From positions 124,001 through 188,000 of the forward strand of contig KV748191.1 in the NCBI GenBank assembly GCA_001692895.1: 64,000 nucleotides of DNA, read 5' to 3'. This document shows positions 14,147 through 26,112 of this stretch, piece after piece; position 1 is the stretch's first letter, and the number at the start of each line of letters is the position of its first letter. The stretch is from Cenococcum geophilum 1.58 (Eukaryota; Ascomycota; Dothideomycetes; Gloniales; Gloniaceae). The notes under the pieces were generated by a model. The model saw only the letters and a program-made list of their open reading frames with translations. It did no database searches and had not been told where the DNA came from. Both the position numbers and the translations under genes were made by a program.

Positions 14147-17100
14147 GTATCGGAGGTCCGGGTTAGGCTTGGCATAACCTCAGGTTACGCACGAGCCCCC
14201 AAGGTCCGCGACATATTGTCCAAATATCACCCCCCCCCTTTAATGGTGGCCCCTACTTTTCGGACGCGTTTTTGAGGCCTAGGTTAGTACTAGGTTAGTA
14301 TAGAGGTCCTTAGCGCATACCCTTAACCTTATCGTCGCCTTAATAATCCCATTTTCCAACCCTCTTCTATCCTTATACCTACGCTGGCTCCTAGCTTACG
14401 CGGGGCTTTTAATTTTATATAAAAAGGCCTACTATAATTCTAATTCTATAATATAGAGCCCTCTTCTCCCTTCTCCTTTAATATTTACGCATTTAGTAGC
14501 TCTATTTACCTATACCGCGCTTATATATCTTCCCCCTTACCTCTTATAGATATAGAGTCTTTTAAGAATCTTCTTACCCTATAGTCCACTTTATAGTTAA
14601 AGGAAGCCCCCCTAGCCTTCCCCCCCTATAGCCTCTAGAGCGAATTTAAGGCCTAGACGGCGCGGTTATAGGATATTTATAAGGCCTAGCGCTTAAAAAA
14701 TACTATAAGGGCGTATAAGCCGAAGTAGAAAGAGTAGGAAGACTAGTACGCGAAACTAAAAGGCAATATAGACGGCGCCTAGGTAACGGAAGATAAGCTT
14801 TACCTATTTCTAAAGCAGTAAGTTATTAACTAAGAATTATAGGCCGCTGGCTATTAAAAACGGAAGTTAAAACGGAAAGAGATGTGGAAAAATAGTAAGT
14901 AAGTAAAGAAGAGGTAGAAGACGGCGGAAGGGTAGCTAGGGGGGAAGGCAGCTATAGGGGCAGCTATAGCCGTAGAGGAAGCTATAAAGGATAAGGAAGA
15001 GATATAGGACGAGGAGGCCCTAGACGCCCTATTTAACGAGATAGTCCAATACTTAGTTATAAATAGCTACGTCTCTACTATTACTAAGCTTTATATATAG
15101 TAATTAAAAGGTAAAGCCTTGCAGCCGCTATGGGGGGCGAAGCTCTTAGTAATACTAAATAGCGTCCACCGTAATAAGGACCGGATTTAACGCGTTAACT
15201 TTATTAACTAAGGCCTATTTATAATTACTAGCGGCTATAACGTTAAAGGGCTTAAAAGGGCGATTACTTAGTGCTAGAAGACGGGCTCTAAGATACTAGG
15301 TTTAGTTAAGTCTTACCTTTAAACTGCGGCTAAGCATTTATTAGGTTTATATATTACTACTACTATATACCCTATCTGGTTTATATAGCTGCCGTTTTCT
15401 AACCTATTCCTTAGGCTATACTACTATTACCTAGGGCGAGAGTAGATAAGACGTTTAGCTTACTAACCTTATTCTTATTAAACTAGAGAATAAAGGGCCT
15501 AAGCTAGATAAGCTAGCGCTGTATATAATTATGTTAATAATATAAGGGAAGCAGAACTAGTACGGTAAGGTTAAGTATATAGGCTATATACGGAACACTA
15601 ACCCTATCCTCTACCCTCTCTCTATAATAGCCTTCTACTTCTTTAACTGCTAGGGTAAGGACAGTACTAAGAGCTTCCTATCCTTTTAGTAGTTAGAGGA
15701 CTACTATAACCTATATATCTTCTCTAGCAGTATTAAAGTACTATAATGGCCGTTAAGCTATTATACGCAGTTTAAATGGAATAAGAAGATGTTCTAAGGA
15801 GTAGGGATTTACTTAAAAGAGAAGACCTATAGCGCCCATAAGTAGAGCGTCTGGCATACTAAGCTTAGCGGCATTAAGGAGACCTAAATTAAACGGGCTG
15901 GACGCTAAAATACGGATATAATAACAGGAGCCTACTTTAGCTACCTACCCTATACGTTTATATGGTTAATTACTAGCTTCCTAAAGGAAAAAAAGAGCTA
16001 CTTTTTCCCCCGCGCGTGGGAGGTGCTAAAGAAGGCCCTTTATTTAAAGATATAGCTTAAGACTAATATTTAGCTAAAACGTATAGAGACCTACTACCTA
16101 GATAGGGCCGATAATAAGGTTATACGGCTTAACCTTATAGGCTTAGGATTTCTACGCCTCCTCCACGCGCTTAGGGTAATCCTATTATAGGACTTAGTAA
16201 TTTAATATAAGCAGTTCCCGCTCTACCCCCTATAGAAGGACTCCCTCTTTAGCTATAAGGAGTACTAGAGGTTTACTATATGGGTAAAAAGCTCGCTAGT
16301 TAACGTAGTTATATTAAATAAGCTAATAATGCGGAAATACTAGCCTACCTATAAGGCTATAGCTAAGCTAAGATATAAGGCCGCAATCTTAGAGATTAAA
16401 GGTGTTTAATTATATATATATACGATTTTAGAACGCCTTAGTGAGATAGAAAGGTTATTAGTATTATTTATACCTATACCTATATAGATCTAGTAAGGAA
16501 AGATAGGCATCTAGATAGGGCCTATAGAGTCTATATATCTACCTTTAGGTAGGCCCACGCCGTTTACTATAATATCTACTATATCCGCGCCACCTACTTA
16601 GCTATCTACGATATCTACACCACCTACTTAGCTGTTTACTATATCCGCACCCCCTACTTAGCTATCTACTATATCTATACCACCCCCGCTAATATAGGTG
16701 TAAGTAAATACTTAACTACCTCTCCTATTTATCCTTAACCTATAGGCGCTACTAAGGAAATATAAAATACTTTAGAGCGGTAATTTAGTGTTCTAGCTCT
16801 AGGCTAAGTAGACTTTAGGGCTAGTAAGTAGGCCGTTAATTAAAGCTCTTAATTACTGCTAGGGGGTACGCTAGCGGGTTAATAGCGAGGCTATATTCTA
16901 TAGCCGTTGCCGTAAAATAATTAAGGATATAAGATGGCGCGTAGAAGATAGTATGGCAAGAAATAAGAGATAGGCTATTAACTAGCTAAAACAGCTATAA
17001 GGCCGGCATTTTTTAGATTGGCTTTATAAGAATATCTAAAGTAGGGGAGGCTCCCTCTTAAGTAGTAGATAATACCTATTTTACTATAGTAACTAAGACG

Positions 17101-17589
17101 CCTTAATATAGGACTATACTAGTGACTAAGACGTCTTAATATAGGATTATACTATAGTAACTAAGACGCCCTAATATATAACTGCACTTATAGTGACTAA
17201 GACGCCTTAATATAGAACTATACTATAGTAACCAAAACGCCTTAATATATAACTATACTGTATTAACTAAGACGCCTTAATATAGGACTATACTATAGTA
17301 ACTAAGACGTCTTAATATAGGACTACACTATAGTAACTAAGACGCCTTAATGTAGGAATAGAGCCTATTTAGGTGTTATAAATTTAGAGTAATATTACGC
17401 GACCGTCTAGAAGTACCAATCTAATATAAATTATATACCTTTTCGCCCAAAATCGCGTGCGAAAGTACTTAGGGGCGGTTGCTACGCGACCTTATATGGG
17501 GTTTAGGCGTATTATTAGTAGGGGTAGCCCTAACCTTATATTAACCTAGGTTATAACCGCGCTAAATTAGCCCCCCTAATATGTGATAG
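14147..17589 (+). mobile_element. Crypton-type tyrosine-recombinase transposon, copy 1 (RIP-degraded)
   Basis: A 3,443-bp element, repeated directly downstream. Its plus strand encodes a decayed Crypton protein, broken by stops at former CAA/CAG/TGG codons. Recognisable blocks in order: QGK-like strand and IGYIRN (about 15550-15600) of the recombinase fold; KMFxGVGIYLKEKT (about 15790-15830); the segment around IKRAGRWNTDII (about 15895-15925), followed by GAYFSYLPYTFI (about 15930-15970); and near 16890-16960 a YSRCRKIIKDIRWRV block resembling the GCR1_C DNA-binding domain of Cryptons. Between them lies a Pro/Thr/Ser-rich repeat region (16550-16690). A non-coding 35-bp minisatellite fills 17092-17370. 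CpA and TpG are nearly missing while CpG persists, the pattern of RIP. No target duplication is visible, as expected for Cryptons. Confidence 0.82.
17092..17370. repeat. 35-bp minisatellite, about 8 units (copy 1)
   Basis: Tandem units beginning ACTAAGACGCCTTAATAT start at 17092, 17125, 17160, 17196, 17231, 17266, 17301 and 17336; the period is mostly 35. The period is not a multiple of three, so it is not part of the coding frame. There are no spacers, so it is not CRISPR-like. Confidence 0.9.
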
Positions 17590-20500
17590 GTATTAGAGGT
17601 CTGGGTTAGGCTTAGCATAACCTCAGGTTATATACGAGCCCCTAAGGTCCGCGATATATCGTCCAAATATTACCCCCCCCTTTGGTGGTGGCCCCTACTT
17701 TTTAGACGCGTTTTTAAGGCCTAGGTTAGTACTAGGTTAGTATAGAAGTCCTTAGCGCGCGCCCTTAACCTTATTATTGCCTTAACAATCCTATTTTCTA
17801 ACCCTCTTCTATCTTTATGCCTGCGTTAGCTCTTAGCTTATATAGGGCTTTTGATTTTATATAGAAAGGCCTACTATAATTCTAATTCTATAATATAGAG
17901 CCCTCTTCTCCCTTCTCCTTTAATATTTACGCGTTTGGTAGCTCTATTTACCTATACTACGCTTATACGTCTTTCCCCTTACCTCTTATAGATATAGAGT
18001 CTTTTAAAAATCTTCTTACCCTATAGTCCACTTTACGGTTAAAGGAAGCCCCCTTAGCCTTCCCCCTCTATAGCCTCTAGAGCGAATTTAAGGCCTAAAC
18101 GGCGCGGCTATAGGATATTTATAAGGCCTAGCGCTTAAAAAATACTATAAGGGCGTATAAGCCAAAGTAAAAAGAGTGGAAAGACTAGTATATAAAACTA
18201 AAAGGTAATATAGACGGCGCCTAGGTAACGAAAGATAAGCTTTACCTATTTCTAAAGCAGTAAGTTATTAACTAAGAATTATAGGCCGCTAGCTATTAAA
18301 AATGGAAGTTAAAACAGAAAGAGATATAGAAAAATAGTAAGCGAGTAAAGAAGAGGCAAAAGACGGCGGGAGGGTAGCTAGGGGGGAAGGCAGCTATAAG
18401 GGCAGCTGTAGCCGTAGAGGAAGCTATAAAGAATAAGGAAGAGATATAGGATAAGGAGGCCCTAGACGCCCTATTTAACGAGATAGTTTAATACTTAGTT
18501 ATAAATAGCTACGTCTCCGCTATTACTAAGCTTTATATATAGTAATTAAAAGGTAAGGCCTTATAGCCGCTATAGGGGGCGAAGCTCTTAGCAATACTAG
18601 ATAGTGTCCGCCGTGATAAGGACCGGATTTAACGCGTTAACTTTATTAACTAAGGCCTATTTATAATTACTGGCGGCTACGATATTAAAGGGCTTAAAAG
18701 GGCAATTACTTAGTGCTAGAAGACGGGCTCTAAGATACTAGGTTTAGTTAAGTCTTACCTTTAAACTATGGCTAAGCATTTATTAGGTTTATATATTACT
18801 ACTACTATATACCCTATTTAGTCTATACAGCTACCGTTTTTTAACCCGTTTCTTAGGCTATACTACTATTACCTAGGGTGAGAGTAAACGGGACGTTTAG
18901 CTTACTAACCTTATTTTTATTAAACTAGAGAATAAAGGGCCTAAGCTAGATAAGCTAGCGCCGTATATAATTATGTTAATAATATAAGGGAAGTAGAACT
19001 AGTATAGTAAGGTTAAGTATATAGGCTATATACGGAACGCTGACCCTATCCTTTACCCTTTCTCTATAATAGCCTTTTACTTCTTTAACCGCTAGGGTAA
19101 GGATAGTGCTAAGAGCTTCCCATCCTTTTAGTAGCTAGAGGACTACTATAACCTATATATCTTCCCTAGCAGTGTTAAAGTACTATAACGGCTGTTAAGC
19201 TATTATACGCAGTTTAAATAGAATAAGAAGATGTTCTAAGGAGTAGGGATTTACTTAAAAGAGAAGACCTATAGCGCCTATAAGTAGAGCGTCTAGTACG
19301 CTAAGCTTAGCGGCGTTAAGGAGACCTAAATTAGATGGGCCGGACGCTAAAATATAGATATAATAATAGGAGCCTACCTTTGCTACCTACCCTATACGTT
19401 TATATAGTTAATTACTAGCTTTCTAAAGGAAAAAAAGAGCTACTTTTTCCCCCGCGCGTAGGAGGTGCCGGAAAAGGCCCTCTATTTAAAGATATGGCCT
19501 AAGACTAATATTTAGCTAAAATGTATAGAGACCTACTACCTAGATAGGGCCGATAATAAGGTTATACGGCTTAACCTTACAGGCTTAGGATTTCTACGCC
19601 TCCTCTACGCGCTTAGGGTAATCCTATTATAGGACTTAGTAATCCTATATAAGTAGTTCCCGCTCTACCCCCTATAAAAGGATTCCCTTTTTAGCTATAA
19701 GGAGTACTAGAGGTTTACTGCGCGGGTAGAAAGCTCGCTAGCTAACGTAGTTATGCTAAATAAGCTAATAATGCGGAAATACTGGCCTGCCTATAAGGCC
19801 GTAGCTAAGCTAAAATATAAGGCCGCAATCTTAGAGATTAAAGGTGTTTAATTATATATATATATGATCTTAGAACGCCTTAATGAGATAAAAAGGTTAT
19901 TAGTATTATTTATACCTATACCTATATAAATCTAGTAAGAAAAGATAGGTATTTAGATAGGGCCTATAGAGTCCATATATCTACCTTTAGGTAGGCCCAC
20001 GCTATTTACTATAACGTTTACTATATCCGCGCTACCCGCTTAGCTATTTATGATATCTATACCGCCTACTTAGCTATTTACTATATCTGCACCCCCCGCT
20101 TAGCTAATATCTGCACCCCTTACTTAGCTATCTACTATATCCGCACCCCCTGCTTAGCTAATATCCGCATCCCCCACTTAGCTATCTACTATATCTATAC
20201 CACCCCCGCTAACGTAGGCGTAAGTAAATACTTAACTACCTCTCCTATTTATCCTTAACCTATAGGTGCCGCTAAGGAAATATAAGATACTTTAGGGCAG
20301 TAATTTAGTGTTTTAGCTTTGGGCTAAGTGGACTTTAGAGCTAGCGGGTGGGCCGTTAATTAAAGCTTTTAATTACTGCTAGGGGGCGCGCTAGTAGGTT
20401 AATAGCGAGGCTATATTCTATAGCTATTACCGCAGAATAATTAAGGATATAAGATAGCGCGTAGAAGATAGTATAGTAAGAGATAAGAGATAGGCTATTA

Positions 20501-21283
20501 ACTAGCTAGAACAGCTATAAGGCCGGCATTTTTTAGATTAGCTTTATAAGAATATTTAGAGTAGGGGAGGCTCCCTTTTAAGTAGTAGATAATACCTATT
20601 TTACTATAGTAACTAAGATGCCTTAATATAAGACTATACTAGTAACTAAGACGTCTTAATATAGGACTATACTGTAGTAACTAAGACGCCCTAATATATA
20701 ACTATACTGTAGTGACTAAGACGCCTTAATATAGAACTGTACTATAGTAACCAAAACGCCTTAATATATAACTGTACTATATTAACCAAGACGCCTTAAT
20801 ATAGGACTATACTATAGTGACTAAGACGTCTTAATATAGGACTGCACTATAGTAACTAAGACGCCCTAATATATAACTGCACTGTAGTGACTAAGACGCC
20901 TTAATATAGAACTGCACTATAGTAACTAAAACGCCTTAATATATAACTGCACTGTATTAACCGAGACGCCTTAATATAGGACTATACTATAGTAACTGAG
21001 ACGTCTTAATATAGGACTGTACTATAGTAACTAAGACGCCTTAATGTAGGAATAGAGCCCGTTTAGGTGTTATAAATTTAGAGTAATATTACGCGACCGT
21101 CTAGAAGTACCGATCTAACACAAATTATGTACCTTTTCGCCCAAAATCGCGTGCGAAAGTACTTGGGGGCGGTCACTGCGCGACCTCGTGCGGGGTTCGG
21201 GCGCGTTATCAGCAGGGGTGGCCCTAACCTCGTATTAACCCGGGTCGTAACCGCGCCAAATCAGCCCCCCCGATATGTGATAG
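17590..21283 (+). mobile_element. Crypton-type transposon, copy 2, head-to-tail with copy 1
   Basis: A second copy of the same element, 3,694 bp, starting immediately after the GATATGTGATAG-type end of copy 1 with no intervening bases. The same recombinase blocks occur about 3.45-3.5 kb further on: IRRAGRWNTDII around 19335-19375, GAYLCYLPYTFI just after, and the GCR1_C-like segment around 20410-20480. It differs from copy 1 mainly by C/T and G/A transitions and by expansion of two internal repeats: the Pro-rich segment (20010-20200) and the 35-bp minisatellite. Neither copy can encode an intact recombinase. The end near 21130-21283 is less RIP-mutated than the matching part of copy 1. Confidence 0.82.
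20612..21064. repeat. 35-bp minisatellite, about 13 units (copy 2)
   Basis: The same unit as in copy 1, starting at 20612 with the last unit at 21030. The array has about five more units than copy 1 and explains most of the length difference between the two Cryptons. Confidence 0.88.
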
Positions 21284-21287
21284 ATAC

Positions 21288-21476
21288 TGTAAGAGTATGG
21301 TGCATTGCGGATGCATATAGGGAACTTTGATTTTCGCGATTTTCGCGAAGTCCTACTATGGCGGTACCTTATGTACGTAGACGTGACCAAGACGCCTCGC
21401 AAAACGACTTAGAATTTTGAAGTTCTCGCCTAGCAAAATTTCCCTATATGCATCCGCAATGCACCATACTCTTACA
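21288..21476. mobile_element. Hairpin/MITE-like element with 37-bp perfect inverted arms
   Basis: The 37 bases at 21288-21324 (TGTAAGAGTATGGTGC...) are exactly inverted at 21440-21476, enclosing about 115 bases with no ORF. Beyond the arms, GATAC on the left faces TATC on the right, a near-continuation of the palindrome. It sits five bases after the end of Crypton copy 2 and about 200 bases from the MAU2 stop. It has no RIP bias. It could be a MITE or a foldback element; no clear target duplication is seen. Confidence 0.7.
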
Positions 21477-21676
21477 TATCATCAACACCATATAATGAAC
21501 CACCAACACCGGGTTGAAAACGCCACATAATCCGCCAACCCTAGTAGGTAATTTTGACAACACATACGCCACTAATGCCACAGGATAGCCGAAATACACC
21601 ACAAGCCATTGCTAAACCCAGACATAAGATTTTAAAATTACTCCGGCAAAAAAGCCCAGCTTGCTATCCAGCTCTT

Positions 21677-24222
21677 CTAAGCACCAGTTAGATTATGCGG
21701 CAGCTTATCCTTCAACTCCAGCATCTCTTGCCGTACAACCTGCGCCTCTTGCACTTTGCCGTGCTTTTCTAGCGTGTCCACTAGCATTCCATCGGCAACA
21801 CAGATCCACAAGTCATCTTTACATCTTTTCGCCAACAGCCTGCCGGCGTTCGCGCTCTTTTCAGCTTGCTCGCCCATAATATCTGTAAAGAACATAGCTG
21901 TCATAAGGTTCATCGAAATGCAAAGTAGTTGTTGATTGGAGATACTCTTGGCTGCTTGTAAGGCTGACTTAATGCACTGTTTGGTTTTCACGATCGAGTC
22001 CTTGGAGTTGGTAGTTGCTTTGATAAGGTGGAAGGCGGAGACTATGCTTTTGTTTGGATGTGTGAGGCAAAGCGGTTCAATGCCAGCAAGGAGATTTTCC
22101 GCAATGTGGTGTTGCGGGTGAGAAGCATCGCGGATGATAAGTAGTGAGTTCATAGCGGCAAGGATTGAGACATCAGTACGTGCATCAGATGTACGTACAT
22201 TCGAATTAGGAAGACTAAGTATAGGCGACTGATAGGTCGATAGAGCAGAGGCTGTTGACCCTTTTCCCTGCTCAATGACGCCGCTGAGGTAGGTTGCGAA
22301 TCGCGTCAATGTGCCCGAGCTGTCAATTGAAGGATTCGTAGCAATCTCACGTAATGACTCCAGAGCCATCTCTGCAGAAGACCAATCTGCACGGCTGCAG
22401 GACATGAATGCTAGGTGTAATCTGATGTGCCATTCAATTACAGTTCTCCAGCTCATTCGACTTGACGCGCTTGCAATGGATTCAGGCGCCCCTTCGCGAA
22501 GGTCAAAACTCTCTAGAGCCTAGTCAGTTATCTGAAGACACTAGTGCAATATAGAAATTATTTACCACGAATCAACTTGAGTCCTTCTCGGAGGTAGCTC
22601 TCAGCCTTCCCTTCATGTTTAAACTGTGATGTCACCCCACTTAAATAGTAAGCTAGGGAGTATAGATCTCGCCGGTGAATCCAGGAAAAAGTGAGCCGAT
22701 CCCGACCATCTACGGTTCTCTGGAAAATTCCGCCCGTTGATGCAGTTAACTGTCCACCAGAACTTCGGTCGAGGAGCACGGTAAAAGTTCCATTATCCAT
22801 ATCTTTATCCTTATTTGGTAGCACGGCTTGATCCATTATTGCCTGCATGGTTGCCATTTTCGCTAATGCTTGATCCGGAATATAGTGTTGTAAGCTGCAT
22901 GCAAGGTCCAGAAAGTCGAGTAAGGCTACAATCTGTCCAAGATCTCTGACAGACGTCTCCAGCTGGAGGCTCCTAGCCGAGGCAATTGCTCGCTGGGCTT
23001 GTTCAATGCTATCTGATCCTGGAGTTCGTAAATGTACCATTGCTTCGAGAGCTGCACACGTGACATATATGGCCTTGTCTCCCTGCCTTTCGGCGAGCGT
23101 AGATATGCTATGGAGGTTTTGAAGTACTGATGAAGTCTCAGGATGTGAAGGCATTTGTAATGATAGCGAGACTCGCAAGAAGCGGAACGCATATATCCAC
23201 ACAACGTGCTGATATCTGCAGTTTATTAGCCACATACTAAGACATACGAACATACTTACGCTTCGGCCTCCGGTATGACATTATCTAGTGTCTTAAGAGC
23301 GGCTCTAGGGCTGGTTTTGAACAGTACACGGGCAAGGAGGTGTTGCATGCTGTATTTCAAGTCTAGCAATCGGTTCTGTGAAAGTTAGACATATCTATGC
23401 CTTGCGTGATGGCCACTACCTACCCTTTGACATAATGTAATCTTCACTATATTAGCACGCTGCAGACGAAGTTGTAGGATTGATAGCATACCCCTTTACT
23501 TAGTACAGTCTCTGCTACAGTGTTATTATCCGTCTCGTCGTGAAGCAAGCTTGCATATCGCAGACTTAGAGTGGCCTCCATACGGGGATGTAACCTCCAG
23601 TTCTGTTTTCTAATCAATACCGTCGATCCCCAACGGGAACCAGCCATCAAACCTTTAGGACTGACTCCATGCATCCTAGCCCCGTCGCCATGAGCTTGTA
23701 GTATTTCCCTAGATCTTTTGGCCTTTGGGCTAGCGCGGCGGTAGAACCCATCCAATGCGCCGCAGCAATATATTCCTCGGCCAGTGAAAGTAATAAAAAT
23801 TGGTAGCTAACAGGTGAGGCTGCATCGGTAGTTGCGGCGGTCGCAGGTGTGGAAATAGAGGGGGTGGCCAGAGTAGGAGAAGATAGCTTCGGTATCACGA
23901 CTTGAGGATACGGCTGGGCTTGCGGATGTTGTGGCTTTTGCGGAGGTTGCGGTCTTGGTACAGGTGCTTGAGGTTGTATGTATTGAGGGTGCCGATTCGC
24001 ATTTTGTTGCTGGTTCTGCTGGTTGAACTGACTTGAGCGCTGCGGAATAACAACCATCGGATGATTCTGTACTTGCCGAGGCTGCGGATATGGTCGTGGC
24101 ACCATCTGAGGTGGCATATTGGGTAAGGCATAGGCATTCGGAGGATACCCTGGTGCTGAAGCAGGAGGCGGGTACTGGCCAACCGGTGGCGGCTGTTGGG
24201 AGTACTGATATCGGTAATCCAT
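21677..24222 (-). CDS. MAU2: Cohesin loading factor Mau2/Scc4
   Basis: Mau2/Scc4 partners with Nipbl/Scc2 to load cohesin onto chromosomes; it is an all-helical TPR-like protein. Six exons on the minus strand: 24222-23653, 23602-23492, 23459-23424 (36 nt), 23375-23260, 23215-22566 and 22512-21677. The N-terminus (MDYRYQYSQQPPPVGQYPPP) begins a long Pro/Gln-rich disordered stretch, common in filamentous-fungal homologues. The helical part starts YQFLLLSLAEEYIAAAHWMG, and the conserved block CQRNRLLDLKYSMQHLLARV spans the exon 3/4 junction. The C-terminal repeats include MNLMTAMFFTDIMGEQAEKS, and the protein ends DKLPHNLTGA. About 770 residues. The start lies 251 bases from the divergent hydrolase. 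The hairpin element and the Crypton block begin about 200 bases beyond its stop. Confidence 0.93.
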
Positions 24223-24473
24223 AGCGGGCTCTAGGGAGGAGGTAAAGTGGTCGTCAGACCCCTTCCTCTATTCACTCCATGCTAATGGTGAAAGACGATG
24301 AAGACGGTCGAATCACTCGCGGCGTCGAGGCGTGGTTAGTGTCTTGGCTTGTAGCTCATTGATTGGACAAAGAGGCGCGACTGGCGGACCGAGGCTCAGA
24401 TCTTATATATCTTCTGTTCGAACATGTGGTAACCGTAAAAGCTTTTGGCCTCCTTCAAACCCATTGCTACAGT

Positions 24474-26040
24474 ATGGTCGACCTATCTTGGATCCTTGGA
24501 CATGCCAGAATCTCGTTCACCCATGCTCCGAATACCATCAAACTTACAACCAAAGCTGGTGCCCACGTCCTGCTCTCCGACTTATGTGAGAAGACTACGC
24601 CACCATGCTATTTGAACCCTTTATTATTTAATGGGCATTTGCAAACTGCCTGGACGGCAGTCAAAAATCGGGACGCTCCAATCATCTACAAAAGGAAAAT
24701 ATTCGAATCGGATGAGCAGACATGCCCAGGAACCTTTGCTGTCGACTTCGTGGTTCATTCGCCAAGTGCGAAAGATGATACACTACCGGAGAGGACCACC
24801 TACTTCACTGAAGATGAGTCTGGAAGTATTGGATCACTTGATAGCAAGCCTATGCTAGTCACGCTTCACGGATTGAGCGGCGGTTCGCACGAAATTTATT
24901 TGAGGCATGTTCTGGCACAATTGGTCACTAAAGAGGGAGGATGGGAAGCGTGCGTGGTTAACTCAAGGGGATGTGCTATGTCTAAAACCACCACTCCCTT
25001 TCTTTACAATGCCCGGGCAACCTGGGATGTCCGGCAGACGGTCAAATGGCTGCGTAAGGCATTTCCAAATCGACCCTTATTTGGGATTGGCTATTCATTG
25101 GGAGCTAATATCTTGACTAACGTAAGTATTGGTTACTTCCGGCTTTGTCATTAATATGAAAATCATATTCACTAAAGTCTTCAGTATGTTGGTGAGGAAG
25201 GGCTAAGTTGCGAGTTGAAGGCTGCTGTCGTCTGCTCGAATCCATGGAACTTAGAGGTTAGCTCTTTAGCGTTGCAGAGGTCATGGATTGGTCTCGAGGT
25301 ATATTCTAGGATAATGGGTGGGAATATGAAGAAGCTTTTTGAAGCGTAGGTTGCACAGGTTAGTGTTTTACCGAGATTGAGGCTAATCAGTGCAGACATT
25401 CCGACCAGATTCTGAAAATCCCCAATATTGACGTGGATAAGGTCAATAAAATAAAATACCTTCACGAGTTTGACAGGTGAGTTCCAAGGCTGTAAGGTCG
25501 AGTCATCTTTTGCTCACGACTCGTTCTTGTAGATATATTCAAGGACCAACTTGGGGATACCCTACAGAAGGTGCATACTACCGTGATGCGGCGTCCACAG
25601 ATTCATTGCTTGCTGTTAAGATACCATTCTTTGCTATCAACGCTGAAGATGACCCTGTAAGTACCGTTTCTAATCCCATAGGATTGATGCTCTCCTAAAC
25701 GCGCTCTCCGAAGATTGCCGTCAACGAAGCGATTCCCTACGAAGAGTTCAAGCAGAACCCGTACGTAGTTCTCTGCACCACATCACTCGGCGGTCACCTA
25801 AGTTGGTTCCAGCTGGGAGGCCAAAGGTGGTTCGCGAAGGCTGTAGGTTTATTTGCTATGACTCATTCCTGGATGTTTTCTGATAGCGAGTAGGTCGTCG
25901 CCTTTCTGATGAAGATAGCGGATGATATCGATTTCGAATCTTCAAGTAGTGAGAATATCGGCTCCAATGGTACTCTAGTTCCATCTGGGAAGAAGCCAGT
26001 ATTCGATCCGATGCATAGAAGGCTGCATATCCCATCATGA
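24474..26040 (+). CDS. Eht1/Eeb1/YheT-type alpha/beta hydrolase, with an in-frame stop
   Basis: Family of medium-chain acyl-CoA:ethanol acyltransferases/esterases (yeast Eht1, Eeb1, YMR210W; bacterial YheT). Exons: 24474-25121, 25185-25358, 25409-25476, 25533-25656, 25714-25842 and 25894-26040. Visible blocks: NPLLFNGHLQTAWT, the oxyanion strand TLHGLSGGSHEIYL, NSRGCAMSKTT, nucleophile elbow GIGYSLGANIL, acid in FFAINAEDDP, and histidine in LGGHLSWFQ. The second exon reads NMKKLFEA, then TAG at 25347-25349, then VAQ before a clean 50-nt intron. The frame is family-like on both sides of the TAG, so either the gene is broken at this codon, the base call is wrong, or splicing avoids it. A shorter intron from 25302 would skip the stop but lose the conserved YSRIMGGNMKKLFE. 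Confidence 0.87.
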
Positions 26041-26112
26041 ATAATTCATGACTACTTTTCCAGTGTAATGACCGTAGAGACCATAGACGGATATAGATAT
26101 GATAGATATGAA

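Noticed and set aside
17092-17370. Regular repeats resembling a CRISPR array
   Set aside because: Units are directly tandem with no spacers, drift by transitions, and lie inside a eukaryotic transposon.
14147-21283. Starship giant element with a DUF3435 captain
   Set aside because: The recombinase is related in kind, but the units are only about 3.5 kb, carry no cargo, and end in a GCR1_C-like block as in Cryptons.
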